Shown: positions 1 to 10,199 of the stretch, piece after piece | How the letters are laid out: each line of letters starts with the position of its first letter | How positions within the stretch are numbered: the first letter of the stretch is position 1 | DNA from: Moniliophthora roreri | Taxonomy: Eukaryota; Basidiomycota; Agaricomycetes; Agaricales; Marasmiaceae | NCBI GenBank assembly: GCA_001466705.2 | Contig: LATX02000224.1 | Coordinates: 1 to 64,000, forward strand | Length of the DNA: 64,000 nucleotides | Direction: 5' to 3' | Position numbers and translations under genes: made by a program | The notes under the pieces: model-generated | Seen by the model: the letters and a program-made list of their open reading frames with translations, nothing else | Databases searched by the model: none | Told to the model about the DNA's origin: nothing

Positions 1-769
1 TACAGCTGGTGAGTTGTGCGAGAACATACTATTAATCCTGTGTGCGAGATTCCTTGTCCCTCTATTGCCATACTTCGTTTCAAATCCAAGTTGTCTGAAT
101 AAGAGTAAGTTAACGAAAATGATAGAAGTATTGGGAATTTACCAAGATGATGCGTTCAACATGTCATTGAACCATGAATGGCTGATATCGAGTTGACGGA
201 GATGAATGTGTGAGGAAGCAGACGGAAAGGGACAAGGGAAGGCAGGGGAGGGGGGGGAGATGGTAGTGGAAGGGAAGAAAGAGAAGTTGGGGTGTTTGGA
301 ATTCTGGGGCGGCCTTTATATGAAAGTTTGAAGTGTGCATGGACTAGGTAGGTCAGGGTTTAGGGTTTTCAATGTGTGGTTGCGGGGGATGTCCTTTGTA
401 TTTTTGAGGTGTCGGAGGTGTCGAATAGTATTACAAGAACAGCGAGCGAGGTAAGACATATCACATGTCATCAACTCTGAGGAGTCTGGCATCCGGATCT
501 GATGCTCCGATAATCATCATGCATCTTGCTCTCCTCCGCCATGTTTGACAACATCGACAGTGCATACAGTCCAGGATCGAATCAATCATCTCATTATGGG
601 CTGGGAGTTGACTTGTAGGAGGGTCAGTGCTTGCAAGTAGGAGGGAAAGAGTTTCTGCAGAATATATTTACTGTTCAGTAGGTATATCACTGCTTGTAAT
701 ATATGCTTCTGACATTCAAAATTAACTGTCATGAGGCCTTGTAACAAGACTTAGGCATTATTGATGGTT

Positions 770-1080
770 CTGTAGGATTATAACCTGCTGTTACGGTTAC
801 AAGGGGTTATAACCTACGTTAAGATTACCGTTACACCCAGCATTATAACCCTCTGTTGCCGTCATAAGGGGTTATAACTGGGGTTATATTCACAGTTATA
901 ACATTCATAGTCATGGGGAGTTATAGCATATGTTATATTCTCAAGGTATGGTTGTGAGGCTTTATATATGTGGTTACAATACTAACAGACTTGTAGACAA
1001 CATGTATTAGGTGTTGTTTCCCCTGCTAACCTGCTATACCACTCTCCGCTTTTTGCTGATGACAGTCTTCTCTGGAGCTT
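770..1080. repeat. Degenerate GTTATAAC-rich repeat, copy 1
   Basis: Roughly 200 bp is packed with variants of GGTTATAAC on both strands. It is followed by a conserved tail (about 1015-1070) containing TTTTTGCTGATGA. The same arrangement recurs at about 36690-37000, so this is a dispersed repeat and not simple sequence. No protein is encoded. Confidence 0.5.
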
Positions 1081-2034
1081 GCACTATTGATAGTCATAAG
1101 AGTGCTCTCTCGTCCAGTAGGATAATTGTAACTTCAGGTACAATACAGTAGAACTCATGTACTATGCATGTAGAGCTTCTTCTGCTTACTGACAATTGTA
1201 TTGTGTCTCACTATTGAAGACACATTATTCTTGGATACTTTGTCTCACAAGTATTCAGTAGCTTACATTCATAGCTTACTAGGTTTCACTGTTTATCCAC
1301 AGAACTTATCCTTTAGAGTAGTATAAAAGCAAGCATGTATGTAGCTACATTCCTTAGTTCAATTTACATTGACTACTCTGCACATCACACCTCTACAACC
1401 CTCAAGGTTCTAGCATGCTCTTGTACAAATATGAGTTGAGCACATTCCACTGTGCTTTACATCTCTGTTTCCTCTCAACATGAAGAGAGAAGCAAACCAA
1501 GTGAATAGACTGCACTTCAAGTGTGACAATGCATCTCAGGTACTCAGGCAGTTGCTTGTTCCATGTTGACAAAGTGTGCGAGTGAATATGGGCAAAGGCA
1601 AAGAGCCTTGGGCCCTGGCAACAACTCTCAATGTAGATGCAGTCAGCTGCAATACCCAAATCTGAAGGAGTCCAGTGATGCATCCAGCAACCACAGATAC
1701 TCCTATTAGAAGGAGATGGACTGAATAAGGTAAGATGGTGCTCTGAGGAGTAGTCAGTGTGGCCACTTCTTAGTCAGCCATCAGCTGCACCTGCTTTCCC
1801 TATTTGGTGACACTTCCCACCAGCCTGATCAGGAAGCAATTATTATTTGGACACCTTCTATGTCTTCAATGGCATCATGGCATAGTGGATATGCTTGTAA
1901 CTGTAGAGAGGCTTTGTCATAGCTATAGTTCAATCCTTTTAGAAGCCAGTTTTTTTTTGAAGACTGTGTAGCAGTCTGCAGTGTGAAGCACCTCCCACTT
2001 AGGGGTTCAGGTTTGGAGTTAGAGATAGGCAGTG

Positions 2035-2081
2035 CACTCAAGGGTAAGTTCCTTTGCTTGTGAAGGACTTACCCTTGAGTG
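2035..2081. repeat. Near-perfect 19-bp hairpin
   Basis: The arms begin and end with CACTCAAGGGTAAGT and its complement. They pair over about 19 bp with a single bulged base and an 8-nt loop. CTAGT follows about 18 bases after the right arm, which loosely recalls a Helitron 3' end. No Rep/helicase gene or 5' end was found, so identity is open. Confidence 0.55.
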
Positions 2082-5000
2082 GTTAGAGCTTGAACCCTAG
2101 TGAGAAATCCGCTGACAGTATCTGATGACATCTGATAGAATATGACACTCTGAAAATGCATTGGACACTATTGGATACTGTTAATAAAGGGCCACACTTT
2201 CTGATAGTAACCAACATTATCCGATGAATTGAGAAGAGGTTGATATGGGCCATCTAGCTTTTACTTTTTGTCAGATTCTGTCAGATGTAGTCAAAAAATC
2301 TGATGCATTCTGGTGTATACCTACATTAATACATGTACTATGTTCAACTACAAGTCCATCCAGTCCCAGCCAGGTCGATGATATACATAACTTTTACCTT
2401 TTATTTCGCATGCAAATAGAGAATATTTTGCACTTTTATGGTTGAAAATGACATATACAAGAGAATTGAGGACTAGTGTGAGCCCTAAGCAGCTAGTCAA
2501 AGTGAGTAGTAGAGAAGGATATAAAATATTAGCAGAGTAATGGTTGACGGTAGGCCATACAAGGGTACTCAACCACTGCTAGTATGAAAATAAACAGCGA
2601 ATCTGAATACAGAGGAGCATTCTGAAACCTATAGGGAACCACACCACATCACACCTCTCTATCAAAAGCTTACCAAAGGGAATATTTTCAATTTTAAACA
2701 ATATTTTCAAACCACACCCGACTTGAAGGAAGAATAAAAGCCTTCGATAATACATTAACAAGAATATTACCGAGAAACAGATATGAAACAGAGAATGACA
2801 AATTATTGGCGGGGGATACTCGAGATACCAATATCAAATTAGACAAATGAAATAGACGATCGGTTACTGGAAAGGTGCCTGTATCACAGAAAGCGGAAGA
2901 CAAAGCTGTATGACGAGAAGATAGCATGGCTGAGCTTACATGTACACTTTAGAGGAGAAATGGAAGCATATTATGCGTCCACAGAGCAGATGACAATAGA
3001 TGGAGAAGGAAGGAACCATGTGGAGTGGCATGGAAGTATAATATTTTCAAACAGAGTTGGAAGGAGAGCCGTTTGATTGAGGAAATTGCAAACGATTAGT
3101 GTCAGGAGACTGCACAATCATCATAGAAAAAGAATAAAAGAGATTATGGCTATGAAGCCTGACTACAATTGGACACTGTGACAGAGAAATTACCAAACAC
3201 AGCTCAGTTTATATAATATTTAGCATCCGACTCAGTTTTATTTGTATGTGTGACAGATATATTAGATTATTTATGTTGTAGGGTATATAAGGGGATGTGT
3301 TTTGTAGGTGGAAAGCAGGAGAGATACTGCCCACTGATTACCAGAGTGTATGAGGTTGTTGTTCAGGTAGAAGAGCTACCGGCAATCAGTATTTTTCAAC
3401 CACTTCAGGCCCTAGCTTATTTAGTTGTGCAAGAGACACAGGCTAGTTGAGACCTGAGATTGTAACCCAAACCAGAGATATAAATAAAAGCTAGGAAGAG
3501 CTTAGTTTTTAATACAAGAGGCATGTTTTCTGATAAGAAGAATATTGTATCAGTTTACCAAGAGGGTAGCTGACATGCATCAGTATAGTCTGGTGTTTCG
3601 ACGTGAATCAGAGAGGGTTTCAGGCTAGCAGTGTCTAGAAGATTTGTCCTCTTGAGAATCGTTGCAGAACATAGCTAAGAGGGCTATATTCAGGTACAAG
3701 AGGTACCTTTGTTCTCGCTTAGAAGAAGTTTGTTCTTTGGGCAGTTTCTGGTCGAACATTAATACCAGTATTTGCTTTGAAGTGATTAATAAAACTATAA
3801 ACCCATAAATATTATACAAAACGAACACCGATCTCGATCTGAGAAGTTGTTTTGAAGGCATTCATCTCTGAACTACCGAGTGAGACATTGAGAAATTATT
3901 CTTGACATTGCAGTAACAGTGAACCACGCCAAACCAACTCACAAACAAAACTGAGAATCAAGAACTTATATATACCTTTTTCAGAGGTATTTTGGCACCA
4001 CAGGCCTCATGTTTTCATAGTAGAGGCATAGGTTTTTGAGCATCTTCATTGACTATCATATAAGTCCATCCTACTGTAATCCACTTGTCTGACAATTCCA
4101 TCCACCATTAATTTGTCTAAGAATAAGACTAGTGGAAAGCTACCCAAAAGATAACCTCCAAAAAGTCTAACTCAGTTTGTTGTGCAAGTGTGGATCAACG
4201 TGATCAGAGTTACCACACTTAGAATGCCAACAAAACCCTTAGCTAGGTTGATTCTCTCTCTTATGGAAGCAATCTACTCCAAAGTGTTCACCTCCAGAGG
4301 AGTATATATGGGTTTTTAAAAAGAGTTTATATCCAAACACACAAACACACCACAAGAACATGGTGCACAAAGCACAAAACACAAGAGCTACAGTCCCATA
4401 CAAAGACTTGATAGCCGATATAGTCTGACCCTATGGAGTTCAAGACTTCTTCAAGATAACTACAGCACACAGTGTACTGGAAAAGGTCCTAGACCGATTT
4501 CTACAAAGAGTTCAGTGCAGGCACACCTCTTGCTAATACTCCAAGTGTGTCACAACCTGATACACACACAGGCCACACTCCAAGTGCCTAAGGCTCCTTG
4601 GTGTAAAGTTTCTCTTAGAAAAGCACGACAACGCACTCAAGATGTTACTCTTATCTCTTACAACGCAAGTTTGTTATCAGATGTCTATCTCTCTGGAGTC
4701 ACTCAGAACCAATCTCCAGAGCCTGAAGTGAGGAAGCAAAACTGGAATGGCACACAAATTTATACACCAAACAAACTCTTTATGTATTCACAATCAGAGG
4801 GGGCAGAGTTACTTGAGCATGTACAAATATCTAGCTGTCCTTATATACAGTCCAAGGAATATATCTACAGAAAAATAAATAATGTCCAATAATTCAGGAA
4901 ATGATAAATGAGTGACAGAGATACTAAAAGAGGGAATATTCGGATGTCACAGAGTCTGGCCACTAGGGTATCCGACCATATCCACACAGGTATCTATGTT

Positions 5001-5411
5001 TCCAGGTGTTCTGGGCTCTATAATTTGTGTTTTCTCTTTTTCTAAGTCAGGTATCTACAAGCAGATGGCTGTATCCATCCTGTCTCTTTACAGCATTTCC
5101 CATTCCAGTATCCTCACATTGGTAGAGGCCCAGATGCCAAAGTTTCCAAGGTCAGAACATGCTGTTACTGTTTCTATCTCCTTTGACAGTGCATGCTCGG
5201 TCTTATTTAGGACTTCTTATGCATTTAGATATTCTTTGTATGTCTCGTGGTATCTGTCTGTAAGTAGTGGATGTCCTTCGGAAGTGAGTTCCATCGTTCC
5301 GAGATGACCTTATACCTAGTTAGGTTATCACATATTGTTTAGCTGCCAGTGAATTCTTTATTAAGAGATTGCCTGCTTTGACTCTGATCCATATATTGAC
5401 TTCAGAGGAGG

Positions 5412-5811
5412 TGTTACGTTACTTGTATGCAGCAACGTCAAACTACTTAGCTATGACGTAGCCAAGGAGTTCGTAAGGTTCAAGGTTCAGAGTTCAAGTC
5501 AGAACTAAGAGGTGGTCTCTTCGTTCGTAACTTAAGAGGTTCGTTCTGCTGCTAGAACAAGGTTTATAATTAACCAGGTCAAGCTGAGGAGCTTGAGACC
5601 TAGTTATCGCTGCTTAAATAGTACAATGTATCTACGATTACAAACGAGTTGGAACTCAAGAGAACGTCGCAGAATACATACATAATATACCAATGGAATC
5701 GGAGAGAAAGAGAAAGAATGTTCGTTATATAATAATTCGAGAAGGAGTCAGAAAGTGAAAGAAATAATTAGTAATACACGCGGTCACATGAAAGTCTGTA
5801 GCGTTGTAACA
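5412..5811 (-). repeat. LTR 1 (3' LTR of copy A), 400 bp
   Basis: It starts TGTTAC and ends GTAACA. The sense strand has a TATTTAAG box at 5613-5620 exactly 33 bp before TCAGCTTGACCT (5576-5587), the proposed transcript start. The polypurine tract (GCGGGGGTAA in sense) abuts its inner end at 5812-5822. The flank 5407-5411 (GGAGG) has no matching copy at the far side of the array. Confidence 0.85.
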
Positions 5812-5822
5812 TTACCCCCGCA

Positions 5823-6938
5823 CTAGGGGCGAAATTCCAATCTCGCCACTGTCCCATCCGATAACGTTACCTCTCTGAACGATTCCTGTCGTCCAGAGTA
5901 TACCCACTCATAATTTTCCTCGGCATTTTCTGTTGCGACCGTCGTCTCACTACTGCTCTCCATCTCCGTAGAGCTCGGTGTCGGGGTCACCCCCATAGAT
6001 ATCATCTCCAGGAGATGACGAGCGCTGGGGAGGGTGGTTCCGAGCAATTCTTCGCGACCGTCGTTTGAGACGACAATCTCGAGAGAGGTGACCAGGCGCA
6101 GCCGTCCCGCATACTTGACAACTGTAGCTCTGGCAGTCTCGGCCGCGGTGGTACACCACTCTGCACACAGGGCAGAGAGGTACTCGAACACTTCGTCGGT
6201 CATGTCGTCGCTGTTGATCGGAGATGAGGATGGCTCGCTCGACGACGCTTCTTCGAGGTCTTCGTCGTCCCACACTGATCGAGTTGTCGGGTCCCGGATC
6301 AGTGTTCGGGGAGGAATCGGCGTCGGCCGATGGTTCGCGAGCGATCGGGTCTGGGGTACTTCGGTCAGTGGCAAAAGTAATCCGGAGGGGTTGGAAGTAG
6401 GGGTTGAGGGCTCCGTCGGCACGGAACGGTACCGTGGCGGGGGGGTCGCAATTGTCGCATCCCTGAATCTGGGGGGAGTGGATGCTCTCCATATCGGATT
6501 CGACGGCCTCGGCGCCTGAATCGCTAGGGGTCGGGGTTCTGATGCCGATGGAGGCGGCATACATAGGGGGACTGTCGGGTTCGGAGGGAGGGATATGTTC
6601 GACGACGATAGATCCGTCATCGGAGGCGCTGGCACTAGAGGGACTTGGAGGTTCGGGGTAAACGAGGGAGGTAGGACTTGAAGGGGTGGAGGCGAGTCGG
6701 TCTGGGGGATGAAGGGTGGTTGACTGTCTGCTTCGAATAAATGGCCTAGATAGACCAAAGCTTGGGGTGGGGATGGAGGGAATCCTGTCATACTGGACGC
6801 AGGCCAGTTCTGTTGCTCGTCGAATCCGTTCGACGTATGCTGTGTGTGCCATCCAGAATTCTGGGCTGTTTGGATCTGCATCGCAAACACCCTCGGGGAC
6901 GGTACCTGTAGCGTTAGATGCATTGGGTGTGTCGTCAT
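5823..6938 (-). CDS. ORF3a, +1-frame overlapping ORF downstream of pol (copy A)
   Basis: This is a 371-codon frame lying +1 relative to ORF3b and overlapping it for about 990 bases. The product is rich in Pro, Ser and Thr. It contains a conserved ALCAEW patch and ends in an acidic segment followed by REVTLSDGTVARLEFRP. The stop codon directly abuts the polypurine tract. Family 2 carries the same frame with the same features, including ALCAEW and EVTLPDG near the end, so the frame is under constraint and is not a shadow. I know no named family for it. The start is uncertain: it could initiate at the Met at 6938 or be reached from ORF3b by a +1 shift. Confidence 0.6.
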   Translation of the reverse strand: MTTHPMHLTLQVPSPRVFAMQIQTAQNSGWHTQHTSNGFDEQQNWPASSMTGFPPSPPQALVYLGHLFEADSQPPFIPQTDSPPPLQVLPPSFTPNLQVPLVPAPPMTDLSSSNISLPPNPTVPLCMPPPSASEPRPLAIQAPRPSNPIWRASTPPRFRDATIATPPPRYRSVPTEPSTPTSNPSGLLLPLTEVPQTRSLANHRPTPIPPRTLIRDPTTRSVWDDEDLEEASSSEPSSSPINSDDMTDEVFEYLSALCAEWCTTAAETARATVVKYAGRLRLVTSLEIVVSNDGREELLGTTLPSARHLLEMISMGVTPTPSSTEMESSSETTVATENAEENYEWVYSGRQESFREVTLSDGTVARLEFRP

Positions 6939-7311
6939 TATAAGAGTATGCAGGCGGGCACGGTACCGTTACTGGTCCCTGTAGGACTAGACCGCCTGCA
7001 GCACCCGCTGTAGCGTTGTACGCTAGATTTGCAGAGTACGTATTTGTCTCCTGGATGATACGGTCCAGAGCAGCTCGCTGCTCTCGGAGTCGAATCAGAC
7101 CGTCGACGGTAATTCGATGAACGGGGGAGGCTTCAGTCCCGAGCCTAAGGGCGTCGTCGTGGTCGCCGGTGTTGACAAGATAAAGGAGCTCGAACGGAGA
7201 TGGACAGAAGGGGCCGGTGTAATGAACCTGATCGGAGTCTTCCGTGTGAACGGGAGGAGGGGGAAGGGGTCGGTTGTGGAGGTTAGAAGAGGTGGCTTGT
7301 TGACTGGACAT
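5950..7311 (-). CDS. ORF3b, zinc-knuckle ORF downstream of pol (copy A, intact)
   Basis: This 453-residue ORF starts 23 bases after the pol stop. The N-terminal ~125 residues, which overlap nothing, are conserved in family 2 (matching patches FELL, LVNT and DGLIRLR). The middle is Pro/Ser-rich. The C-terminus has two CCHC knuckles, CPVC-x4-H-x4-C and CxxC-x6-H-x4-C, then a basic run, and it ends DGEQ. Nucleic-acid binding, like a nucleocapsid, is the reasonable inference. The position after pol is where some LTR elements carry an extra ORF such as env, but I see no signal peptide or membrane segment. Function is unknown. Confidence 0.7.
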   Translation of the reverse strand: MSSQQATSSNLHNRPLPPPPVHTEDSDQVHYTGPFCPSPFELLYLVNTGDHDDALRLGTEASPVHRITVDGLIRLREQRAALDRIIQETNTYSANLAYNATAGAAGGLVLQGPVTVPCPPAYSYNDDTPNASNATGTVPEGVCDADPNSPEFWMAHTAYVERIRRATELACVQYDRIPSIPTPSFGLSRPFIRSRQSTTLHPPDRLASTPSSPTSLVYPEPPSPSSASASDDGSIVVEHIPPSEPDSPPMYAASIGIRTPTPSDSGAEAVESDMESIHSPQIQGCDNCDPPATVPFRADGALNPYFQPLRITFATDRSTPDPIAREPSADADSSPNTDPGPDNSISVGRRRPRRSVVERAILISDQQRRHDRRSVRVPLCPVCRVVYHRGRDCQSYSCQVCGTAAPGHLSRDCRLKRRSRRIARNHPPQRSSSPGDDIYGGDPDTELYGDGEQ

Positions 7312-7334
7312 GTTGTAGGATGATGAACTCTTCT

Positions 7335-8341
7335 CTACAACTTATGCTTGATTATATAGTCCAGGTATATTTCCATTGCGTTTGCCAATTCTTCTTTCTC
7401 TTTCCATTCGTTGTGGGAGGAATCGTACCCTTTCCAGGATACCAAGAACTTCTTCGGAGTCTTTCTTGGCTTGTGACCCATAATAGCTTCGATCTCGAAC
7501 TCCTCATGGCCGTCTATTATGTCCGGGGGTGGTTCCAGATAATTGGCTCCATGTTCATCTGTTTCTTTGTATGGTGATAGTAGACCGACGTGGAAAACAG
7601 GGTGTATCCTCCATTGTCTTGGCAACTTTAACTTGTATGTGACAGGCCCCATTACTTCCTCGATTTCGAAGGGCCCTTCTCTTTTTGGCGATAATTTCTT
7701 GGTAGGGTATCCAAAATCCAGGTTCTTTCCTTCTAGCCATACCTTTTGTCCCTTTTCGAAGACATCATTCTTCTTGTTCCCTCTTTCCAATACCCTTTTT
7801 CTGGCAAGTTCGATCATCGATGAAGTTTCTTCTCTAAGCCGTTTTAGTTCCGACAATCGTTTTTCTACTGATGGAACATTGGTTTTTCCAAACACTGTCG
7901 GCAACGGCCTAGGATGATATCCCATGGTCATGAAGAACGGGGAGTGATGGGTGACGGAGTGGGTTCTATTGTTGTGTGCGAATTCTGCCATATGCAGATG
8001 TCTGCTCCATTCCGTCTGTTGTTTTCCGCAAAAGAATCTTAGGTAGATTTCGACTTCCTGATTGATCCTTTCAGTTTCCCCGTCTGTTCGTGGATGATAA
8101 GCGGTACTCATCGAGTGTTTGATTCCCAAGAGTCTAGCCATTTCTTGAAACACTTCTGCTGCGAATCTTGGGTCTCTATCCGAAATAATCCTTTCCGCTA
8201 AGCCGTATCTCTTGTATACATGTTGGAAAAGAAGTTCTGCGGCTTTTGTTGCGTCCAATTTCTTGGTGCAAGGGATGAAAATTACCCCCTTCGTAGACGA
8301 ATGGTCTACCACGACCATTATTGAGTCCGATCCATCAGATT
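7335..8341 (-). pseudogene. pol fragment (integrase core and chromodomain), copy A
   Basis: The open frame covers the C-terminal part of a Ty3/gypsy polyprotein. It has integrase residues SDRDPRF and the NQEVEIYLRF glutamate region, followed by a chromodomain containing FLVSWKGYDSSHNEW at the extreme C-terminus. It is nearly identical to the same region of copy B. The N-terminal two thirds are cut off at the N at 8342, so this is partial because of an assembly gap or deletion; no stop codons lie inside it. Confidence 0.85.
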
Positions 8342-8342
8342 N
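8342..8342. other. Single-N assembly join
   Basis: Left of the N the sequence is integrase; immediately right of it is the leader/primer-binding region next to an LTR. In copy B these points lie several kilobases apart. The N therefore marks a gap of unknown size. Confidence 0.9.
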
Positions 8343-8373
8343 GTAGGTTGGCGATCTGGTCAGCTTGACCTTA

Positions 8374-8773
8374 TGTTACGTTACTTGTGCGCAGCAACGT
8401 CAAACTACTCGACTATGACGTAGTCAAGAAGTTCGTAAGGTTCAAGGTTCAGAGTTCAAGTCAAAACTAAGAGGTGGTCTCTTCGTTCGTAACTTGAGAG
8501 GTTCGTTCTGCTGCTAGAACAAGGTTTATAGTTAACCAGGTCAAGCTGAGGAGCTTGGAGCCTAGTTATCGCTGCTTAAATAGTACAATGTATCTACGAT
8601 TACAAACGAGTTGGAACTCAAGAGAACATCGTAGAATGCATACATAATATACCGATGGAATCGGGGAGAAAGAGAAAGAATGTTCGTTATATAATGGTTC
8701 GAGAATAAGATCGAAGGTGAAAGAAATAGTTAGTAATACACGCGGTCACATGAAAGTCTGTAGCATTGTAACA
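8374..8773 (-). repeat. LTR 2 (3' LTR of B, 5' LTR of A), 400 bp
   Basis: It has TGTTAC/GTAACA ends and the same TATA and start elements as LTR 1. At its left edge is the primer-binding leader of copy A (TCAGCTTGACCT at 8360-8371, two bases from the LTR). At its right edge is the polypurine tract of copy B. Confidence 0.9.
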
Positions 8774-8784
8774 TTACCCCCACA

Positions 8785-9804
8785 CTAGGGGCGAAATTCC
8801 AATCTCGCCACTGTCCCATCTGACAATGTTACCTCTCTGAACGATTCCTGTCTTCCAGAGTATACCCATTCGTAATTTTCTTCGGCATTTTCCGTCGCGG
8901 CCGTCGTTTCACTACTGCTCTCCATCTCCGTAGAGCTCGGTGTCGGGGTCACCCCCGTAGATAGCAGCCGTCCCGCATACTTGACAACTGTAGCTCTGGC
9001 AGTCTCGGCCGCGGTGGTACGCCACTCTGCACACAGGGCAGAGAGGTACTCGAACACTTCGCTGGTCATGTCGTCGCTGTTGGTCAGAGATGAGGATGGC
9101 TCGCTCGACGACGCTTCTATGAGGTCGTCATCGTCCCACACTGACCGAGTTGTGGGGTCCCGGATCAGTGTTTGGGGAGGAATCGGTGTCGGTCGACGGT
9201 TCGCGAGCGATCGGGCCTGGGGTGTCTCGATCGGTGGTAAAAGTAATCCGGAGGGGTTGGAAGAAGGGGTTGAAGGTTCCGTCGGCACGGAACGGTACCG
9301 TGGCGGGGGGGTCGCAGTTGTCGCATCCCTGAATCTGAGGGGAGTGGATGCTCTCCATATCGGATTCGACGGCCTCGGCGCCTGAATCGCTAGGGGTCGG
9401 AGTTCTGATGCCGATGGAGGCGGCATACATGGGGGGACTGTCGGGTTCGGAGGGAGGGATATGTTCGACGACGATGGATCCATCGTCGGAGTCGTTGGCA
9501 CTAGAGGGACTTGGGGGTTCGGGGTAAACGAGGGAGGTAGGACTTGAAGGGGTGGAGGCGAGTCGTTCTGAGGAATAAAGGGCGGTTGGCTGTCCGGTTC
9601 GAATAAATGGCCTAGATAGACCAAAGCTTGGGGTGGGGACGGAGGGAATTCTGTCATACTGGACGCAGGCCAGTTCTGTTGCTCGTCGAATCCGTTCGAC
9701 GTATGCTGTGTGCGCCATCCAAAATTCTGGGCTGTTTGGATCTGCATCGCAAACACCCTCGGGGACGGTACCTGCAGCGTTAAATACATTGGGTGCATCG
9801 TCAT
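8785..9804 (-). CDS. ORF3a, copy B
   Basis: A 339-codon ORF matching ORF3a of copy A. It has an in-frame deletion of about 32 codons between the ALCAEW region and the acidic C-terminus, and the same EVTLSDG ending. It remains fully open although the overlapping ORF3b is broken by a stop; the change that makes that stop is silent in this frame. That fits separate expression of the two frames or recent loss of one. Function unknown. Confidence 0.55.
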   Translation of the reverse strand: MTMHPMYLTLQVPSPRVFAMQIQTAQNFGWRTQHTSNGFDEQQNWPASSMTEFPPSPPQALVYLGHLFEPDSQPPFIPQNDSPPPLQVLPPSFTPNPQVPLVPTTPTMDPSSSNISLPPNPTVPPCMPPPSASELRPLAIQAPRPSNPIWRASTPLRFRDATTATPPPRYRSVPTEPSTPSSNPSGLLLPPIETPQARSLANRRPTPIPPQTLIRDPTTRSVWDDDDLIEASSSEPSSSLTNSDDMTSEVFEYLSALCAEWRTTAAETARATVVKYAGRLLSTGVTPTPSSTEMESSSETTAATENAEENYEWVYSGRQESFREVTLSDGTVARLEFRP

Positions 9805-10177
9805 TATGAGAATATGCAGGCGGGCACGGTACCGTTACTGGTCCTTGCAAGACGAGGCCGCCTGCAGCACCCGCTGTAGCGTTATACGCTAGGTTCGCAG
9901 AATACGTATTGGTTTCTTGGATGATGCGGTCTAGAGCAGCCCGCTGCTCTCGAAGTCGGATCAGACCGTCGACAGTGATTCGATGAACGGGAGAGGCTTC
10001 GGTTCCGAGCCTAAGAGCGTCGTCATGATCGCCGGTGTTGACAAGGTAGAGGAGTTCGAACGGGGATGGGCAGAAGGGGCCGGTATAATGAACTCGATCG
10101 GGGTCTTCGGTATGGACGGGAGGAGGGGGAAGGGGTCGGTCGTGGAGGTTGGAAGAGGTGGTCTGTTGGCTGGACAT
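9128..10177 (-). pseudogene. ORF3b, copy B, truncated by a CGA-to-TGA stop
   Basis: It begins 22 bases after the pol stop codon and matches copy A ORF3b for about 349 residues. It then ends where copy A reads Arg in a GRRRPRR segment. The stop is explained by one C-to-T change in a CGA codon. The zinc-knuckle region downstream is therefore not translated in this frame. The N-terminal half is intact and conserved. Confidence 0.65.
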
Positions 10178-10199
10178 GTTGTAGGATGATGAATTTTCT

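Larger units (their letters stand above)
1..5411. other. AT-rich gene-free region
   Basis: I recognise no intact gene here. Open frames are short and match nothing I know. The stretch holds degenerate repeats (for example at 770-1080 and 2035-2081), and about 2100-2340 is rich in scattered TCTGAT motifs. It looks like decayed transposon sequence next to the LTR array that begins at 5412. Confidence 0.5.
5412..8773 (-). mobile_element. Family-1 chromovirus (Ty3/gypsy), copy A, partial
   Basis: This minus-strand element runs from its 5' LTR (8374-8773, shared with copy B) to its 3' LTR (5412-5811). The interior keeps the two overlapping third ORFs and the integrase end of pol. A single N at 8342 then jumps straight to the primer-binding leader, so gag, protease, reverse transcriptase and RNase H are missing from the assembly. 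Sharing of the LTR with copy B may be real tandem structure or an assembly path through identical LTRs. Confidence 0.8.

Noticed and set aside
6034..6519. 161-codon plus-strand ORF opposite ORF3 (also 8981-9385)
   Set aside because: Antisense shadow of a GC-rich, codon-biased overlap region; not conserved in family 2 and explained by the two sense frames.
7543..7917. 124-codon plus-strand ORF (also 10408-10782)
   Set aside because: Reverse-strand shadow of the integrase region of pol; no domain and no independent support.
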